Below, piece after piece: positions 50,975 through 63,847 of a stretch of DNA of 64,000 nt. Source of the stretch: Ilex aquifolium. Lineage: Eukaryota > Streptophyta > Magnoliopsida > Aquifoliales > Aquifoliaceae. The position numbers and the translations under genes are program-made. Below the pieces are notes generated by a model. It saw nothing but the letters and a program-made list of their open reading frames with translations, was not told the origin of the DNA and did not search any database. The number at the start of each line of letters is the position of its first letter. Position 1 is the first letter of the stretch. The stretch covers positions 37,049,701-37,113,700 of the forward strand of contig OX637399.1 of NCBI GenBank assembly GCA_951799425.1, in the 5' to 3' direction.

Positions 50975-53900
50975 GTGGAGGGGAATGGCCAACTATACCA
51001 AACTTCCATCACAATTTCGAACTTGTTAGAAGATGAATCACCAATTTTGATCACAATATATTGGTTAGGGTTTCAAGTTCTCTTTGCAATGCCGCAAGAA
51101 TTAGCTCAATCCGAGTTCGGGAGAAAAAGTTATGTCGGATATAATATTTCATTTTAAAGGAGGACAACTTATTACACAAAACTTGCGTTACAATAGAGCC
51201 CATGCTAGAGGATTTTTCATGACTTTTGATGTGAATAAAATGGTTAGGGGTTGAAGAATTCTTTACAATGCCGCAAGAATCATCTTAATCAGAGACCGGA
51301 GCAAAAAGTTATGTCAGAAATACTAAAGAATGGGAAATTACTTTTTTTTTCCTTGTGGAGGGGAATGGCCAACTATACCAAACTTCCATCACAATTTCGA
51401 ACTTGTTAGAAGATGAATCACCAATTTTGATCAAAATATATTGGTTAGGGTTTCAAGTTCTCTTTGCAATGCCGCAAGAATTAGCTCAATCCGAGTTCGG
51501 GAGAAAAAGTTATGTCGGATATAATATTTCATTTTAAAGGAGGACTACTTATTACACAAAACTTGCGTTGCAATTGAGCCCATGCTAGAGGATTTTTCAT
51601 GACTTTTGATGTGAATAAAATGGTTAGGGATTCAACAATTCTTTACAATGCCGCAAGAATCATCTTAATCAGAGACCGGAGCAAAAAGTTATGTCAGAAA
51701 TACTAAAGAATGGGAAATTACATTTTTTTTCCTTGTGGAGGGGAATGGCCAACTATACCAAACTTCCATCACAATTTCGAACTTGTTAGAAGATGAATCA
51801 CCAATTTTGATCACAATATATTGGTTAGGGTTTCAAGTTCTCTTTGCAATGCCGCAAGAATTAGCTCAATCCGAGTTCGGGAGAAAAAGTTATGTCGGAT
51901 ATAATATTTCATTTTAAAGGAGGACAACTTATTACACAAAACTTGCGTTACAATAGAGCCCATGCTAGAGGATTTTTCATGACTTTTGATGTGAATAAAA
52001 TGGTTAGGGGTTGAAGAATTCTTTACAATGCCGCAAGAATCATCTTAATCAGAGACCGGAGCAAAAAGTTATGTCAGAAATACTAAAGAATGGGAAATTA
52101 CTTTTTTTTTCCTTGTGGAGGGGAATGGCCAACTATACCAAACTTCCAACACAATTTTGAACTTGTTAGAAGATGAATCACCAATTTTGATCTGAATATA
52201 TTTGTTAGGGTTTCAAGTTCTCTTTGCAATGCCGCAAGAATTAGCTCAATCCGAGTTCGGGAGAAAAAGTTATGTCGGATATAATATTTCATTTTAAACG
52301 AGGACTACTTTTTACACAAAACTTGTGTTACAATAGCGCCCATGCAAGAGGATTTTTCATGACTTTTGATGTGAATAAAATGGTTAGGGATTCAACAATT
52401 CTTTACAATGCCGCAAGAATCATCTTAATCAGAGACCGGAGCAAAAAGTTATGTCAGAAATACTAAAGAATGGGAAATTACTTTTTTTTTCCTTGTGGAG
52501 GGGAATGGCCAACTATACCAAACTTCCATCACAATTTCGAACTTGTTAGAAGATGAATCACCAATTTTGATCTGAATATATTGGTTAGGGTTTCAAGTTC
52601 TCTTTGCACTGCCGCAAGAATTAGCTCAATCCGAGTTCGGGAGAAAAAGTTATGTCGGATATAATATTTCATTTTAAAGGAGGACTACTTATTACACAAA
52701 ACTTGCGTTACAATAGAGCCCATGCTAGAGGATTTTTCATGACTTTTGATGTGAATAAAATTGTTAGGGATTCAACAATTCTTTACAATGCCGCAAGAAT
52801 CATCTTAATCAGAGACCGGAGCAAAAAGTTATGTCAGAAATACTAAAGAATGGGAAATTACATTTTTTTTCCTTGTGGAGGGGAATGGCCAACTATACCA
52901 AACTTCCATCACAATTTCGAACTTGTTAGAAGATGAATCACCAATTTTGATCACAATATATTGGTTAGGGTTTCAAGTTCTCTTTGCAATGCCGCAAGAA
53001 TTAGCTCAATCCGAGTTCGGGAGAAAAAGTTATGTCGGATATAATATTTCATTTTAAAGGAGGACAACTTATTACACAAAACTTGCGTTACAATAGAGCC
53101 CATGCTAGAGGATTTTTCATGACTTTTGATGTGAATAAAATGGTTAGGGGTTGAAGAATTCTTTACAATGCCGCAAGAATCATCTTAATCAGAGACCGGA
53201 GCAAAAAGTTATGTCAGAAATACTAAAGAATGGGAAATTACATTTTTTTTCCTTGTGGAGGGGAATGGCCAACTATACCAAACTTCCATCACAATTTCGA
53301 ACTTGTTAGAAGATGAATCACCAATTTTGATCAAAATATATTGGTTAGGGTTTCAAGTTCTCTTTGCAATGCCGCAAGAATTAGCTCAATCCGAGTTCGG
53401 GAGAAAAAGTTATGTCGGATATAATATTTCATTTTAAAGGAGGACTACTTATTACACAAAACTTGCGTTACAATAGAGCCCATGCTAGAGGATTTTTCAT
53501 GACTTTTGATGTGAATAAAATGGTTAGGGATTCAACAATTCTTTACAATGCCGCAAGAATCATCTTAATCAGAGACCGGAGCAAAAAGTTATGTCTGAAA
53601 TACTAAAGAATGGGAAATTACATTTTTTTTCCTTGTGGAGGGGAATGGCCAACTATACCAAACTTCCATCACAATTTCGAACTTGTTAGAAGATGAATCA
53701 CCAATTTTGATCTGAATATATTGGTTAGGGTTTCAAGTTCTCTTTGCACTGCCGCAAGAATTAGCTCAATCCGAGTTCGGGAGAAAAAGTTATGTCGGAT
53801 ATAATATTTCATTTTAAAGGAGGACTACTTATTACACAAAACTTGCGTTACAATAGAGCCCATGCTAGAGGATTTTTCATGACTTTTGATGTGAATAAAA

Positions 53901-54394
53901 TGGTTAGGGATTCAACAATTCTTTACAATGCCGCAAGAATCATCTTAATCAGAGACCGGAGCAAAAAGTTATGTCTGAAATACTAAAGAATGGGAAATTA
54001 CATTTTTTTTCCTTGTGGAGGGGAATGGCCAACTATACCAAACTTCCATCACAATTTCGAACTTGTTAGAAGATGAATCACCAATTTTGATCTGAATATA
54101 TTGGTTAGGGTTTCAAGTTCTCTTTGCACTGCCGCAAGAATTAGCTCAATCCGAGTTCGGGAGAAAAAGTTATGTCGGATATAATATTTCATTTTAAAGG
54201 AGGACTACTTATTACACAAAACTTGCGTTACAATAGAGCCCATGCTAGAGGATTTTTCATGACTTTTGATGTGAATAAAATTGTTAGGGATTCAACAATT
54301 CTTTACAATGCCGCAAGAATCATCTTAATCAGAGACCGGAGCAAAAAGTTATGTGAGAAATACTAAAGAATGGGAAATTACATTTTTTTTCCTT
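50975..54394 (+). repeat. 9-mer higher-order repeat (3420 bp), copy 2
   Basis: Order is P Q P T U P Q U U. Compared with copy 1, the T2 unit in third place is missing and an extra U unit (53635) has been gained, so length is kept although composition has shifted. The marker GCGTTGCAATTGAGCC recurs at about 51567, 3420 bp from copy 1. The unit at 52115 carries TATATTTGTTAGGG and TTTTGAAC changes. Confidence 0.85.
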
Positions 54395-57300
54395 GTGGAG
54401 GGGAATGGCCAACTATACCAAACTTCCATCACAATTTCGAACTTGTTAGAAGATGAATCACCAATTTTGATCACAATATATTGGTTAGGGTTTCAAGTTC
54501 TCTTTGCAATGCCGCAAGAATTAGCTCAATCCGAGTTCGGGAGAAAAAGTTATGTCGGATATAATATTTCATTTTAAAGGAGGACAACTTATTACACAAA
54601 ACTTGCGTTACAATAGAGCCCATGCTAGAGGATTTTTCATGACTTTTGATGTGAATAAAATGGTTAGGGGTTGAAGAATTCTTTACAATGCCGCAAGAAT
54701 CATCTTAATCAGAGACCGGAGCAAAAAGTTATGTCAGAAATACTAAAGAATGGGAAATTACTTTTTTTTTCCTTGTGGAGGGGAATGGCCAACTATACCA
54801 AACTTCCATCACAATTTCGAACTTGTTAGAAGATGAATCACCAATTTTGATCAAAATATATTGGTTAGGGTTTCAAGTTCTCTTTGCAATGCCGCAAGAA
54901 TTAGCTCAATCCGAGTTCGGGAGAAAAAGTTATGTCGGATATAATATTTCATTTTAAAGGAGGACTACTTATTACACAAAACTTGCGTTACAATTGAGCC
55001 CATGCTAGAGGATTTTTCATGACTTTTGATGTGAATAAAATGGTTAGGGATTCAACAATTCTTTACAATGCCGCAAGAATCATCTTAATCAGAGACCGGA
55101 GCAAAAAGTTATGTCTGAAATACTAAAGAATGGGAAATTACATTTTTTTTCCTTGTGGAGGGGAATGGCCAACTATACCAAACTTCCATCACAATTTCGA
55201 ACTTGTTAGAAGATGAATCACCAATTTTGATCACAATATATTGGTTAGGGTTTCAAGTTCTCTTTGCAATGCCGCAAGAATTAGCTCAATCCGAGTTCGG
55301 GAGAAAAAGTTATGTCGGATATAATATTTCATTTTAAAGGAGGACAACTTATTACACAAAACTTGCGTTACAATAGAGCCCATGCTAGAGGATTTTTCAT
55401 GACTTTTTATGTGAATAAAATGGTTAGGGATTCAACAATTCTTTACAATGCCGCAAGAATGATCTTAATCAGAGACCGGAGCAAAAAGTTATGTCTGAAA
55501 TACTAAAGAATGGGAAATTACATTTTTTTTCCTTGTGGAGGGGAATGGCCAACTATACCAAACTTCCATTCCAATTTCGAACTTGTTAGAAGATGAATCA
55601 CCAATTTTGATCTGAATATATTGGTTAGAGTTTCAAGTTCTCTTTGCAATGCCGCAAGAATTAGCTCAATCCGAGTTCGGGAGAAAAAGTTATGTCGGAT
55701 ATAATATTTCATTTTAAACGAGTACTACTTATTACACAAAACTTGCGTTACAATAGAGCCCATGCAATAGGATTTTTCATGACTTTTGATGTGAATAAAA
55801 TGGTTAGGGATTCAACAATTCTTTACAATGCCGCAAGAATCATCTTAATCAGAGACCGGAGCAAAAAGTTATGTCAGAAATACTAAAGAATGGGAAATTA
55901 CTTTTTTTTTCCTTGTGGAGGGGAATGGCCAACTATACCAAACTTCCATCACAATTTCGAACTTGTTAGAAGATGAATCACCAATTTTGATCTGAATATA
56001 TTGGTTAGGGTTTCAAGTTCTCTTTGCACTGCCGCAAGAATTAGCTCAATCCGAGTTCGGGAGAAAAAGTTATGTCGGATATAATATTTCATTTTAAAGG
56101 AGGACTACTTATTACACAAAACTTGCGTTACAATAGAGCCCATGCTAGAGGATTTTTCATGACTTTTGATGTGAATAAAATTGTTAGGGATTCAACAATT
56201 CTTTACAATGCCGCAAGAATCATCTTAATCAGAGACCGGAGCAAAAAGTTATGTCAGAAATACTAAAGAATGGGAAATTACATTTTTTTTCCTTGTGGAG
56301 GGGAATGGCCAACTGTACCAAACTTCCATCACAATTTCGAACTTGTTAGAAGATGAATCACCAATTTTGATCAAAATATATTGGTTAGGGTTTCAAGTTC
56401 TCTTTGCACTGCCGCAAGAATTAGCTCAATCCGAGTTCGGGAGAAAAAGTTATGTCGGATATAATATTTCATTTTAAAGGAGGACTACTTATTACACAAA
56501 ACTTGCGTTACAATAGAGCCCATGCTAGAGGATTTTTCATGACTTTTGATGTGAATAAAATGGTTAGGGGTTGAAGAATTCTTTACAATGCCGCAAGAAT
56601 CATCTTAATCAGAGACCGGAGCAAAAAGTTATGTCAGAAATACTAAAGAATGGGAAATTACTTTTTTTTTCCTTGTGGAGGGGAATGGCCAACTATACCA
56701 AACTTCCATCACAATTTCGAACTTGTTAGAAGATGAATCACCAATTTTGATCAAAATATATTGGTTAGGGTTTCAAGTTCTCTTTGCAATGCCGCAAGAA
56801 TTAGCTCAATCCGAGTTCGGGAGAAAAAGTTATGTCGGATATAATATTTCATTTTAAAGGAGGACTACTTATTACACAAAACTTGCGTTACAATAGAGCC
56901 CATGCTAGAGGATTTTTCATGACTTTTGATGTGAATAAAATGGTTAGGGATTCAACAATTCTTTACAATGCCGCAAGAATCATCTTAATCAGAGACCGGA
57001 GCAAAAAGTTATGTCTGAAATACTAAAGAATGGGAAATTACATTTTTTTTCCTTGTGGAGGGGAATGGCCAACTATACCAAACTTCCATCACAATTTCGA
57101 ACTTGTTAGAAGATGAATCACCAATTTTGATCTGAATATATTGGTTAGGGTTTCAAGTTCTCTTTGCACTGCCGCAAGAATTAGCTCAATCCGAGTTCGG
57201 GAGAAAAAGTTATGTCGGATATAATATTTCATTTTAAAGGAGGACTACTTATTACACAAAACTTGCGTTACAATAGAGCCCATGCTAGAGGATTTTTCAT

Positions 57301-57814
57301 GACTTTTGATGTGAATAAAATGGTTAGGGATTCAACAATTCTTTACAATGCCGCAAGAATCATCTTAATCAGAGACCGGAGCAAAAAGTTATGTCTGAAA
57401 TACTAAAGAATGGGAAATTACATTTTTTTTCCTTGTGGAGGGGAATGGCCAACTATACCAAACTTCCATCACAATTTCGAACTTGTTAGAAGATGAATCA
57501 CCAATTTTGATCTGAATATATTGGTTAGGGTTTCAAGTTCTCTTTGCACTGCCGCAAGAATTAGCTCAATCCGAGTTCGGGAGAAAAAGTTATGTCGGAT
57601 ATAATATTTCATTTTAAAGGAGGACTACTTATTACACAAAACTTGCGTTACAATAGAGCCCATGCTAGAGGATTTTTCATGACTTTTGATGTGAATAAAA
57701 TTGTTAGGGATTCAACAATTCTTTACAATGCCGCAAGAATCATCTTAATCAGAGACCGGAGCAAAAAGTTATGTGAGAAATACTAAAGAATGGGAAATTA
57801 CATTTTTTTTCCTT
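54395..57814 (+). repeat. 9-mer higher-order repeat (3420 bp), copy 3
   Basis: Order is P Q P/Q T2 U K Q U U, where K is a unit with AAAA front, GCACTGCC and P tail (56295). Private markers are GACTTTTTATGTG (about 55405), CGAGTACTACTT (about 55719), GCAATAGGATT (about 55765) and AACTGTACC (about 56313). All recur 3753 bp downstream in copy 4. Confidence 0.9.
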
Positions 57815-60800
57815 GTGGAGGGGAATGGCCAACTATACCAAACTTCCATCACAATTTCGAACTTGTTAGAAGATGAATCACCAATTTTGATCACAATATA
57901 TTGGTTAGGGTTTCAAGTTCTCTTTGCAATGCCGCAAGAATTAGCTCAATCCGAGTTCGGGAGAAAAAGTTATGTCGGATATAATATTTCATTTTAAAGG
58001 AGGACAACTTATTACACAAAACTTGCGTTACAATAGAGCCCATGCTAGAGGATTTTTCATGACTTTTGATGTGAATAAAATGGTTAGGGGTTGAAGAATT
58101 CTTTACAATGCCGCAAGAATCATCTTAATCAGAGACCGGAGCAAAAAGTTATGTCAGAAATACTAAAGAATGGGAAATTACTTTTTTTTTCCTTGTGGAG
58201 GGGAATGGCCAACTATACCAAACTTCCATCACAATTTCGAACTTGTTAGAAGATGAATCACCAATTTTGATCAAAATATATTGGTTAGGGTTTCAAGTTC
58301 TCTTTGCAATGCCGCAAGAATTAGCTCAATCCGAGTTCGGGAGAAAAAGTTATGTCGGATATAATATTTCATTTTAAAGGAGGACTACTTATTACACAAA
58401 ACTTGCGTTACAATTGAGCCCATGCTAGAGGATTTTTCATGACTTTTGATGTGAATAAAATGGTTAGGGATTCAACAATTCTTTACAATGCCGCAAGAAT
58501 CATCTTAATCAGAGACCGGAGCAAAAAGTTATGTCTGAAATACTAAAGAATGGGAAATTACATTTTTTTTCCTTGTGGAGGGGAATGGCCAACTATACCA
58601 AACTTCCATCACAATTTCGAACTTGTTAGAAGATGAATCACCAATTTTGATCACAATATATTGGTTAGGGTTTCAAGTTCTCTTTGCAATGCCGCAAGAA
58701 TTAGCTCAATCCGAGTTCGGGAGAAAAAGTTATGTCGGATATAATATTTCATTTTAAAGGAGGACAACTTATTACACAAAACTTGCGTTAAAATTGTTAG
58801 GGATTCAACAATTCTTTACAATGCCGCAAGAATCATCTTAATCAGAGACCGGAGCAAAAAGTTATGTCAGAAATACTAAAGAATGGGAAATTACATTTTT
58901 TTTCCTTGTGGAGGGGAATGGCCAACTATACCAAACTTCCATCACAATTTCGAACTTGTTAGAAGATGAATCACCAATTTTGATCACAATATATTGGTTA
59001 GGGTTTCAAGTTCTCTTTGCAATGCCGCAAGAATTAGCTCAATCCGAGTTCGGGAGAAAAAGTTATGTCGGATATAATATTTCATTTTAAAGGAGGACAA
59101 CTTATTACACAAAACTTGCGTTACAATAGAGCCCATGCTAGAGGATTTTTCATGACTTTTTATGTGAATAAAATGGTTAGGGATTCAACAATTCTTTACA
59201 ATGCCGCAAGAATGATCTTAATCAGAGACCGGAGCAAAAAGTTATGTCTGAAATACTAAAGAATGGGAAATTACATTTTTTTTCCTTGTGGAGGGGAATG
59301 GCCAACTATACCAAACTTCCATTCCAATTTCGAACTTGTTAGAAGATGAATCACCAATTTTGATCTGAATATATTGGTTAGAGTTTCAAGTTCTCTTTGC
59401 AATGCCGCAAGAATTAGCTCAATCCGAGTTCGGGAGAAAAAGTTATGTCGGATATAATATTTCATTTTAAACGAGTACTACTTATTACACAAAACTTGCG
59501 TTACAATAGAGCCCATGCAATAGGATTTTTCATGACTTTTGATGTGAATAAAATGGTTAGGGATTCAACAATTCTTTACAATGCCGCAAGAATCATCTTA
59601 ATCAGAGACCGGAGCAAAAAGTTATGTCAGAAATACTAAAGAATGGGAAATTACTTTTTTTTTCCTTGTGGAGGGGAATGGCCAACTATACCAAACTTCC
59701 ATCACAATTTCGAACTTGTTAGAAGATGAATCACCAATTTTGATCTGAATATATTGGTTAGGGTTTCAAGTTCTCTTTGCACTGCCGCAAGAATTAGCTC
59801 AATCCGAGTTCGGGAGAAAAAGTTATGTCGGATATAATATTTCATTTTAAAGGAGGACTACTTATTACACAAAACTTGCGTTACAATAGAGCCCATGCTA
59901 GAGGATTTTTCATGACTTTTGATGTGAATAAAATTGTTAGGGATTCAACAATTCTTTACAATGCCGCAAGAATCATCTTAATCAGAGACCGGAGCAAAAA
60001 GTTATGTCAGAAATACTAAAGAATGGGAAATTACATTTTTTTTCCTTGTGGAGGGGAATGGCCAACTGTACCAAACTTCCATCACAATTTCGAACTTGTT
60101 AGAAGATGAATCACCAATTTTGATCAAAATATATTGGTTAGGGTTTCAAGTTTTCTTTGCACTGCCGCAAGAATTAGCTCAATCCGAGTTCGGGAGAAAA
60201 AGTTATGTCGGATATAATATTTCATTTTAAAGGAGGACTACTTATTACACAAAACTTGCGTTACAATAGAGCCCATGCTAGAGGATTTTTCATGACTTTT
60301 GATGTGAATAAAATGGTTAGGGGTTGAAGAATTCTTTACAATGCCGCAAGAATCATCTTAATCAGAGACCGGAGCAAAAAGTTATGTCAGAAATACTAAA
60401 GAATGGGAAATTACTTTTTTTTTCCTTGTGGAGGGGAATGGCCAACTATACCAAACTTCCATCACAATTTCGAACTTGTTAGAAGATGAATCACCAATTT
60501 TGATCAAAATATATTGGTTAGGGTTTCAAGTTCTCTTTGCAATGCCGCAAGAATTAGCTCAATCCGAGTTCGGGAGAAAAAGTTATGTCGGATATAATAT
60601 TTCATTTTAAAGGAGGACTACTTATTACACAAAACTTGCGTTACAATAGAGCCCATGCTAGAGGATTTTTCATGACTTTTGATGTGAATAAAATGGTTAG
60701 GGATTCAACAATTCTTTACAATGCCGCAAGAATCATCTTAATCAGAGACCGGAGCAAAAAGTTATGTCTGAAATACTAAAGAATGGGAAATTACATTTTT

Positions 60801-61567
60801 TTTCCTTGTGGAGGGGAATGGCCAACTATACCAAACTTCCATCACAATTTCGAACTTGTTAGAAGATGAATCACCAATTTTGATCTGAATATATTGGTTA
60901 GAGTTTCAAGTTCTCTTTGCACTGCCGCAAGAATTAGCTCAATCCGAGTTCGGGAGAAAAAGTTATGTCGGATATAATATTTCATTTTAAACGAGGACTA
61001 CTTATTACACAAAACTTGCGTTACAATAGAGCCCATGCAAGAGGATTTTTCATGACTTTTGATGTGAATAAAATGGTTAGGGATTCAACAATTCTTTACA
61101 ATGCCGCAAGAATCATCTTAATCAGAGACCGGAGCAAAAAGTTATGTCAGAAATACTAAAGAATGGGAAATTACTTTTTTTTTCCTTGTGGAGGGGAATG
61201 GCCAACTATACCAAACTTCCATCACAATTTCGAACTTGTTAGAAGATGAATCACCAATTTTGATCTGAATATATTGGTTAGGGTTTCAAGTTCTCTTTGC
61301 ACTGCCGCAAGAATTAGCTCAATCCGAGTTCGGGAGAAAAAGTTATGTCGGATATAATATTTCATTTTAAAGGAGGACTACTTATTACACAAAACTTGCG
61401 TTACAATAGAGCCCATGCTAGAGGATTTTTCATGACTTTTGATGTGAATAAAATTGTTAGGGATTCAACAATTCTTTACAATGCCGCAAGAATCATCTTA
61501 ATCAGAGACCGGAGCAAAAAGTTATGTCAGAAATACTAAAGAATGGGAAATTACTTTTTTTTTCCTT
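57815..61567 (+). repeat. Enlarged higher-order repeat (3753 bp), copy 4
   Basis: Order is P Q S-like P/Q T2 U K Q T/U U. It equals copy 3 plus one 333-bp unit at 58575, which shifts all later markers from 3420 to 3753 bp. Markers GACTTTTTATGTG (about 59158), CGAGTACTACTT (about 59472), GCAATAGGATT (about 59518) and AACTGTACC (about 60066) confirm the homology. A private TTTTCTTTGC change lies at about 60151, and the unit at 60808 has replaced a U with a T/U chimera. Confidence 0.9.
58575..58907 (+). repeat. 333-bp deleted monomer, P-front chimera, no. 15
   Basis: The deletion junction at about 58790 is the same as elsewhere, but the front carries the P-class ATCACAA site and not TGAA. The unit is isolated, about 17 kb from the nearest other deleted unit. 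It most likely arose by exchange between a P unit and an S unit, not by a second identical deletion. Confidence 0.95.
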
Positions 61568-63847
61568 GTGGAGGGGAATGGCCAACTATACCAAACTTCC
61601 ATCACAATTTCGAACTTGTTAGAAGATGAATCACCAATTTTGATCACAATATATTGGTTAGGGTTTCAAGTTCTCTTTGCAATGCCGCAAGAATTAGCTC
61701 AATCCGAGTTCGGGAGAAAAAGTTATGTCGGATATAATATTTCATTTTAAAGGAGGACAACTTATTACACAAAACTTGCGTTACAATAGAGCCCATGCTA
61801 GAGGATTTTTCATGACTTTTGATGTGAATAAAATGGTTAGGGGTTGAAGAATTCTTTACAATGCCGCAAGAATCATCTTAATCAGAGACCGGAGCAAAAA
61901 GTTATGTCAGAAATACTAAAGAATGGGAAATTACTTTTTTTTTCCTTGTGGAGGGGAATGGCCAACTATACCAAACTTCCATCACAATTTCGAACTTGTT
62001 AGAAGATGAATCACCAATTTTGATCAAAATATATTGGTTAGGGTTTCAAGTTCTCTTTGCAATGCCGCAAGAATTAGCTCAATCCGAGTTCGGGAGAAAA
62101 AGTTATGTCGGATATAATATTTCATTTTAAAGGAGGACTACTTATTACACAAAACTTGCGTTACAATAGAGCCCATGCTAGAGGATTTTTCATGACTTTT
62201 GATGTGAATAAAATGGTTAGGGATTCAACAATTCTTTACAATGCCGCAAGAATCATCTTAATCAGAGACCGGAGCAAAAAGTTATGTCAGAAATACTAAA
62301 GAATGGGAAATTACTTTTTTTTTCCTTGTGGAGGGGAATGGCCAACTATACCAAACTTCCATCACAATTTCGAACTTGTTAGAAGATGAATCACCAATTT
62401 TGATCAAAATATATTGGTTAGGGTTTCAAGTTCTCTTTGCAATGCCGCAAGAATTAGCTCAATCCGAGTTCGGGAGAAAAAGTTATGTCGGATATAATAT
62501 TTCATTTTAAAGGAGGACTACTTATTACACAAAACTTGCGTTACAATAGAGCCCATGCTAGAGGATTTTTCATGACTTTTGATGTGAATAAAATTGTTAG
62601 GGATTCAACAATTCTTTACAATGCCGCAAGAATCATCTTAATCAGAGACCGGAGCAAAAAGTTATGTCAGAAATACTAAAGAATGGGAAATTACATTTTT
62701 TTTCCTTGTGGAGGGGAATGGCCAACTGTACCAAACTTCCATCACAATTTCGAACTTGTTAGAAGATGAATCACCAATTTTGATCAAAATATATTGGTTA
62801 GGGTTTCAAGTTCTCTTTGCAATGCCGCAAGAATTAGCTCAATCCGAGTTCGGGAGAAAAAGTTATGTCGGATATAATATTTCATTTTAAACGAGTACTA
62901 CTTATTACACAAAACTTGCGTTACAATAGAGCCCATGCAATAGGATTTTTCATGACTTTTGATGTGAATAAAATGGTTAGGGATTCAACAATTCTTTACA
63001 ATGCCGCAAGAATCATCTTAATCAGAGACCGGAGCAAAAAGTTATGTCAGAAATACTAAAGAATGGGAAATTACTTTTTTTTTCCTTGTGGAGGGGAATG
63101 GCCAACTATACCAAACTTCCATCACAATTTCGAACTTGTTAGAAGATGAATCACCAATTTTGATCTGAATATATTGGTTAGGGTTTCAAGTTCTCTTTGC
63201 ACTGCCGCAAGAATTAGCTCAATCCGAGTTCGGGAGAAAAAGTTATGTCGGATATAATATTTCATTTTAAAGGAGGACTACTTATTACACAAAACTTGCG
63301 TTACAATAGAGCCCATGCTAGAGGATTTTTCATGACTTTTGATGTGAATAAAATTGTTAGGGATTCAACAATTCTTTACAATGCCGCAAGAATCATCTTA
63401 ATCAGAGACCGGAGCAAAAAGTTATGTCAGAAATACTAAAGAATGGGAAATTACATTTTTTTTCCTTGTGGAGGGGAATGGCCAACTGTACCAAACTTCC
63501 ATCACAATTTCGAACTTGTTAGAAGATGAATCACCAATTTTGATCAAAATATATTGGTTAGGGTTTTAAGTTCTCTTTGCACTGCCGCAAGAATTAGCTC
63601 AATCCGAGTTCGGGAGAAAAAGTTATGTCGGATATAATATTTCATTTTAAAGGAGGACTACTTATTACACAAAACTTGCGTTACAATAGAGCCCATGCTA
63701 GAGGATTTTTCATGACTTTTGATGTGAATAAAATGGTTAGGGGTTGAAGAATTTTTTACAATGCCGCAAGAATCATCTTAATCAGAGACCGGAGCAAAAA
63801 GTTATGTCAGAAATACTAAAGAATGGGAAATTACTTTTTTTTTCCTT
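61568..63847 (+). repeat. Right-hand block P Q K T2 U K
   Basis: Six full-length units at 61568, 61948, 62328, 62708, 63088 and 63468. The unit at 62708 joins an AAAA front to the CGAGTACTACTT and GCAATAGGATT markers of the T2 units at 55535 and 59288, so it is a chimera. AACTGTACC occurs at about 62727 and 63487. Private changes GGGTTTTAAG (about 63564) and GAATTTTTTAC (about 63752) mark the last unit. Confidence 0.85.
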
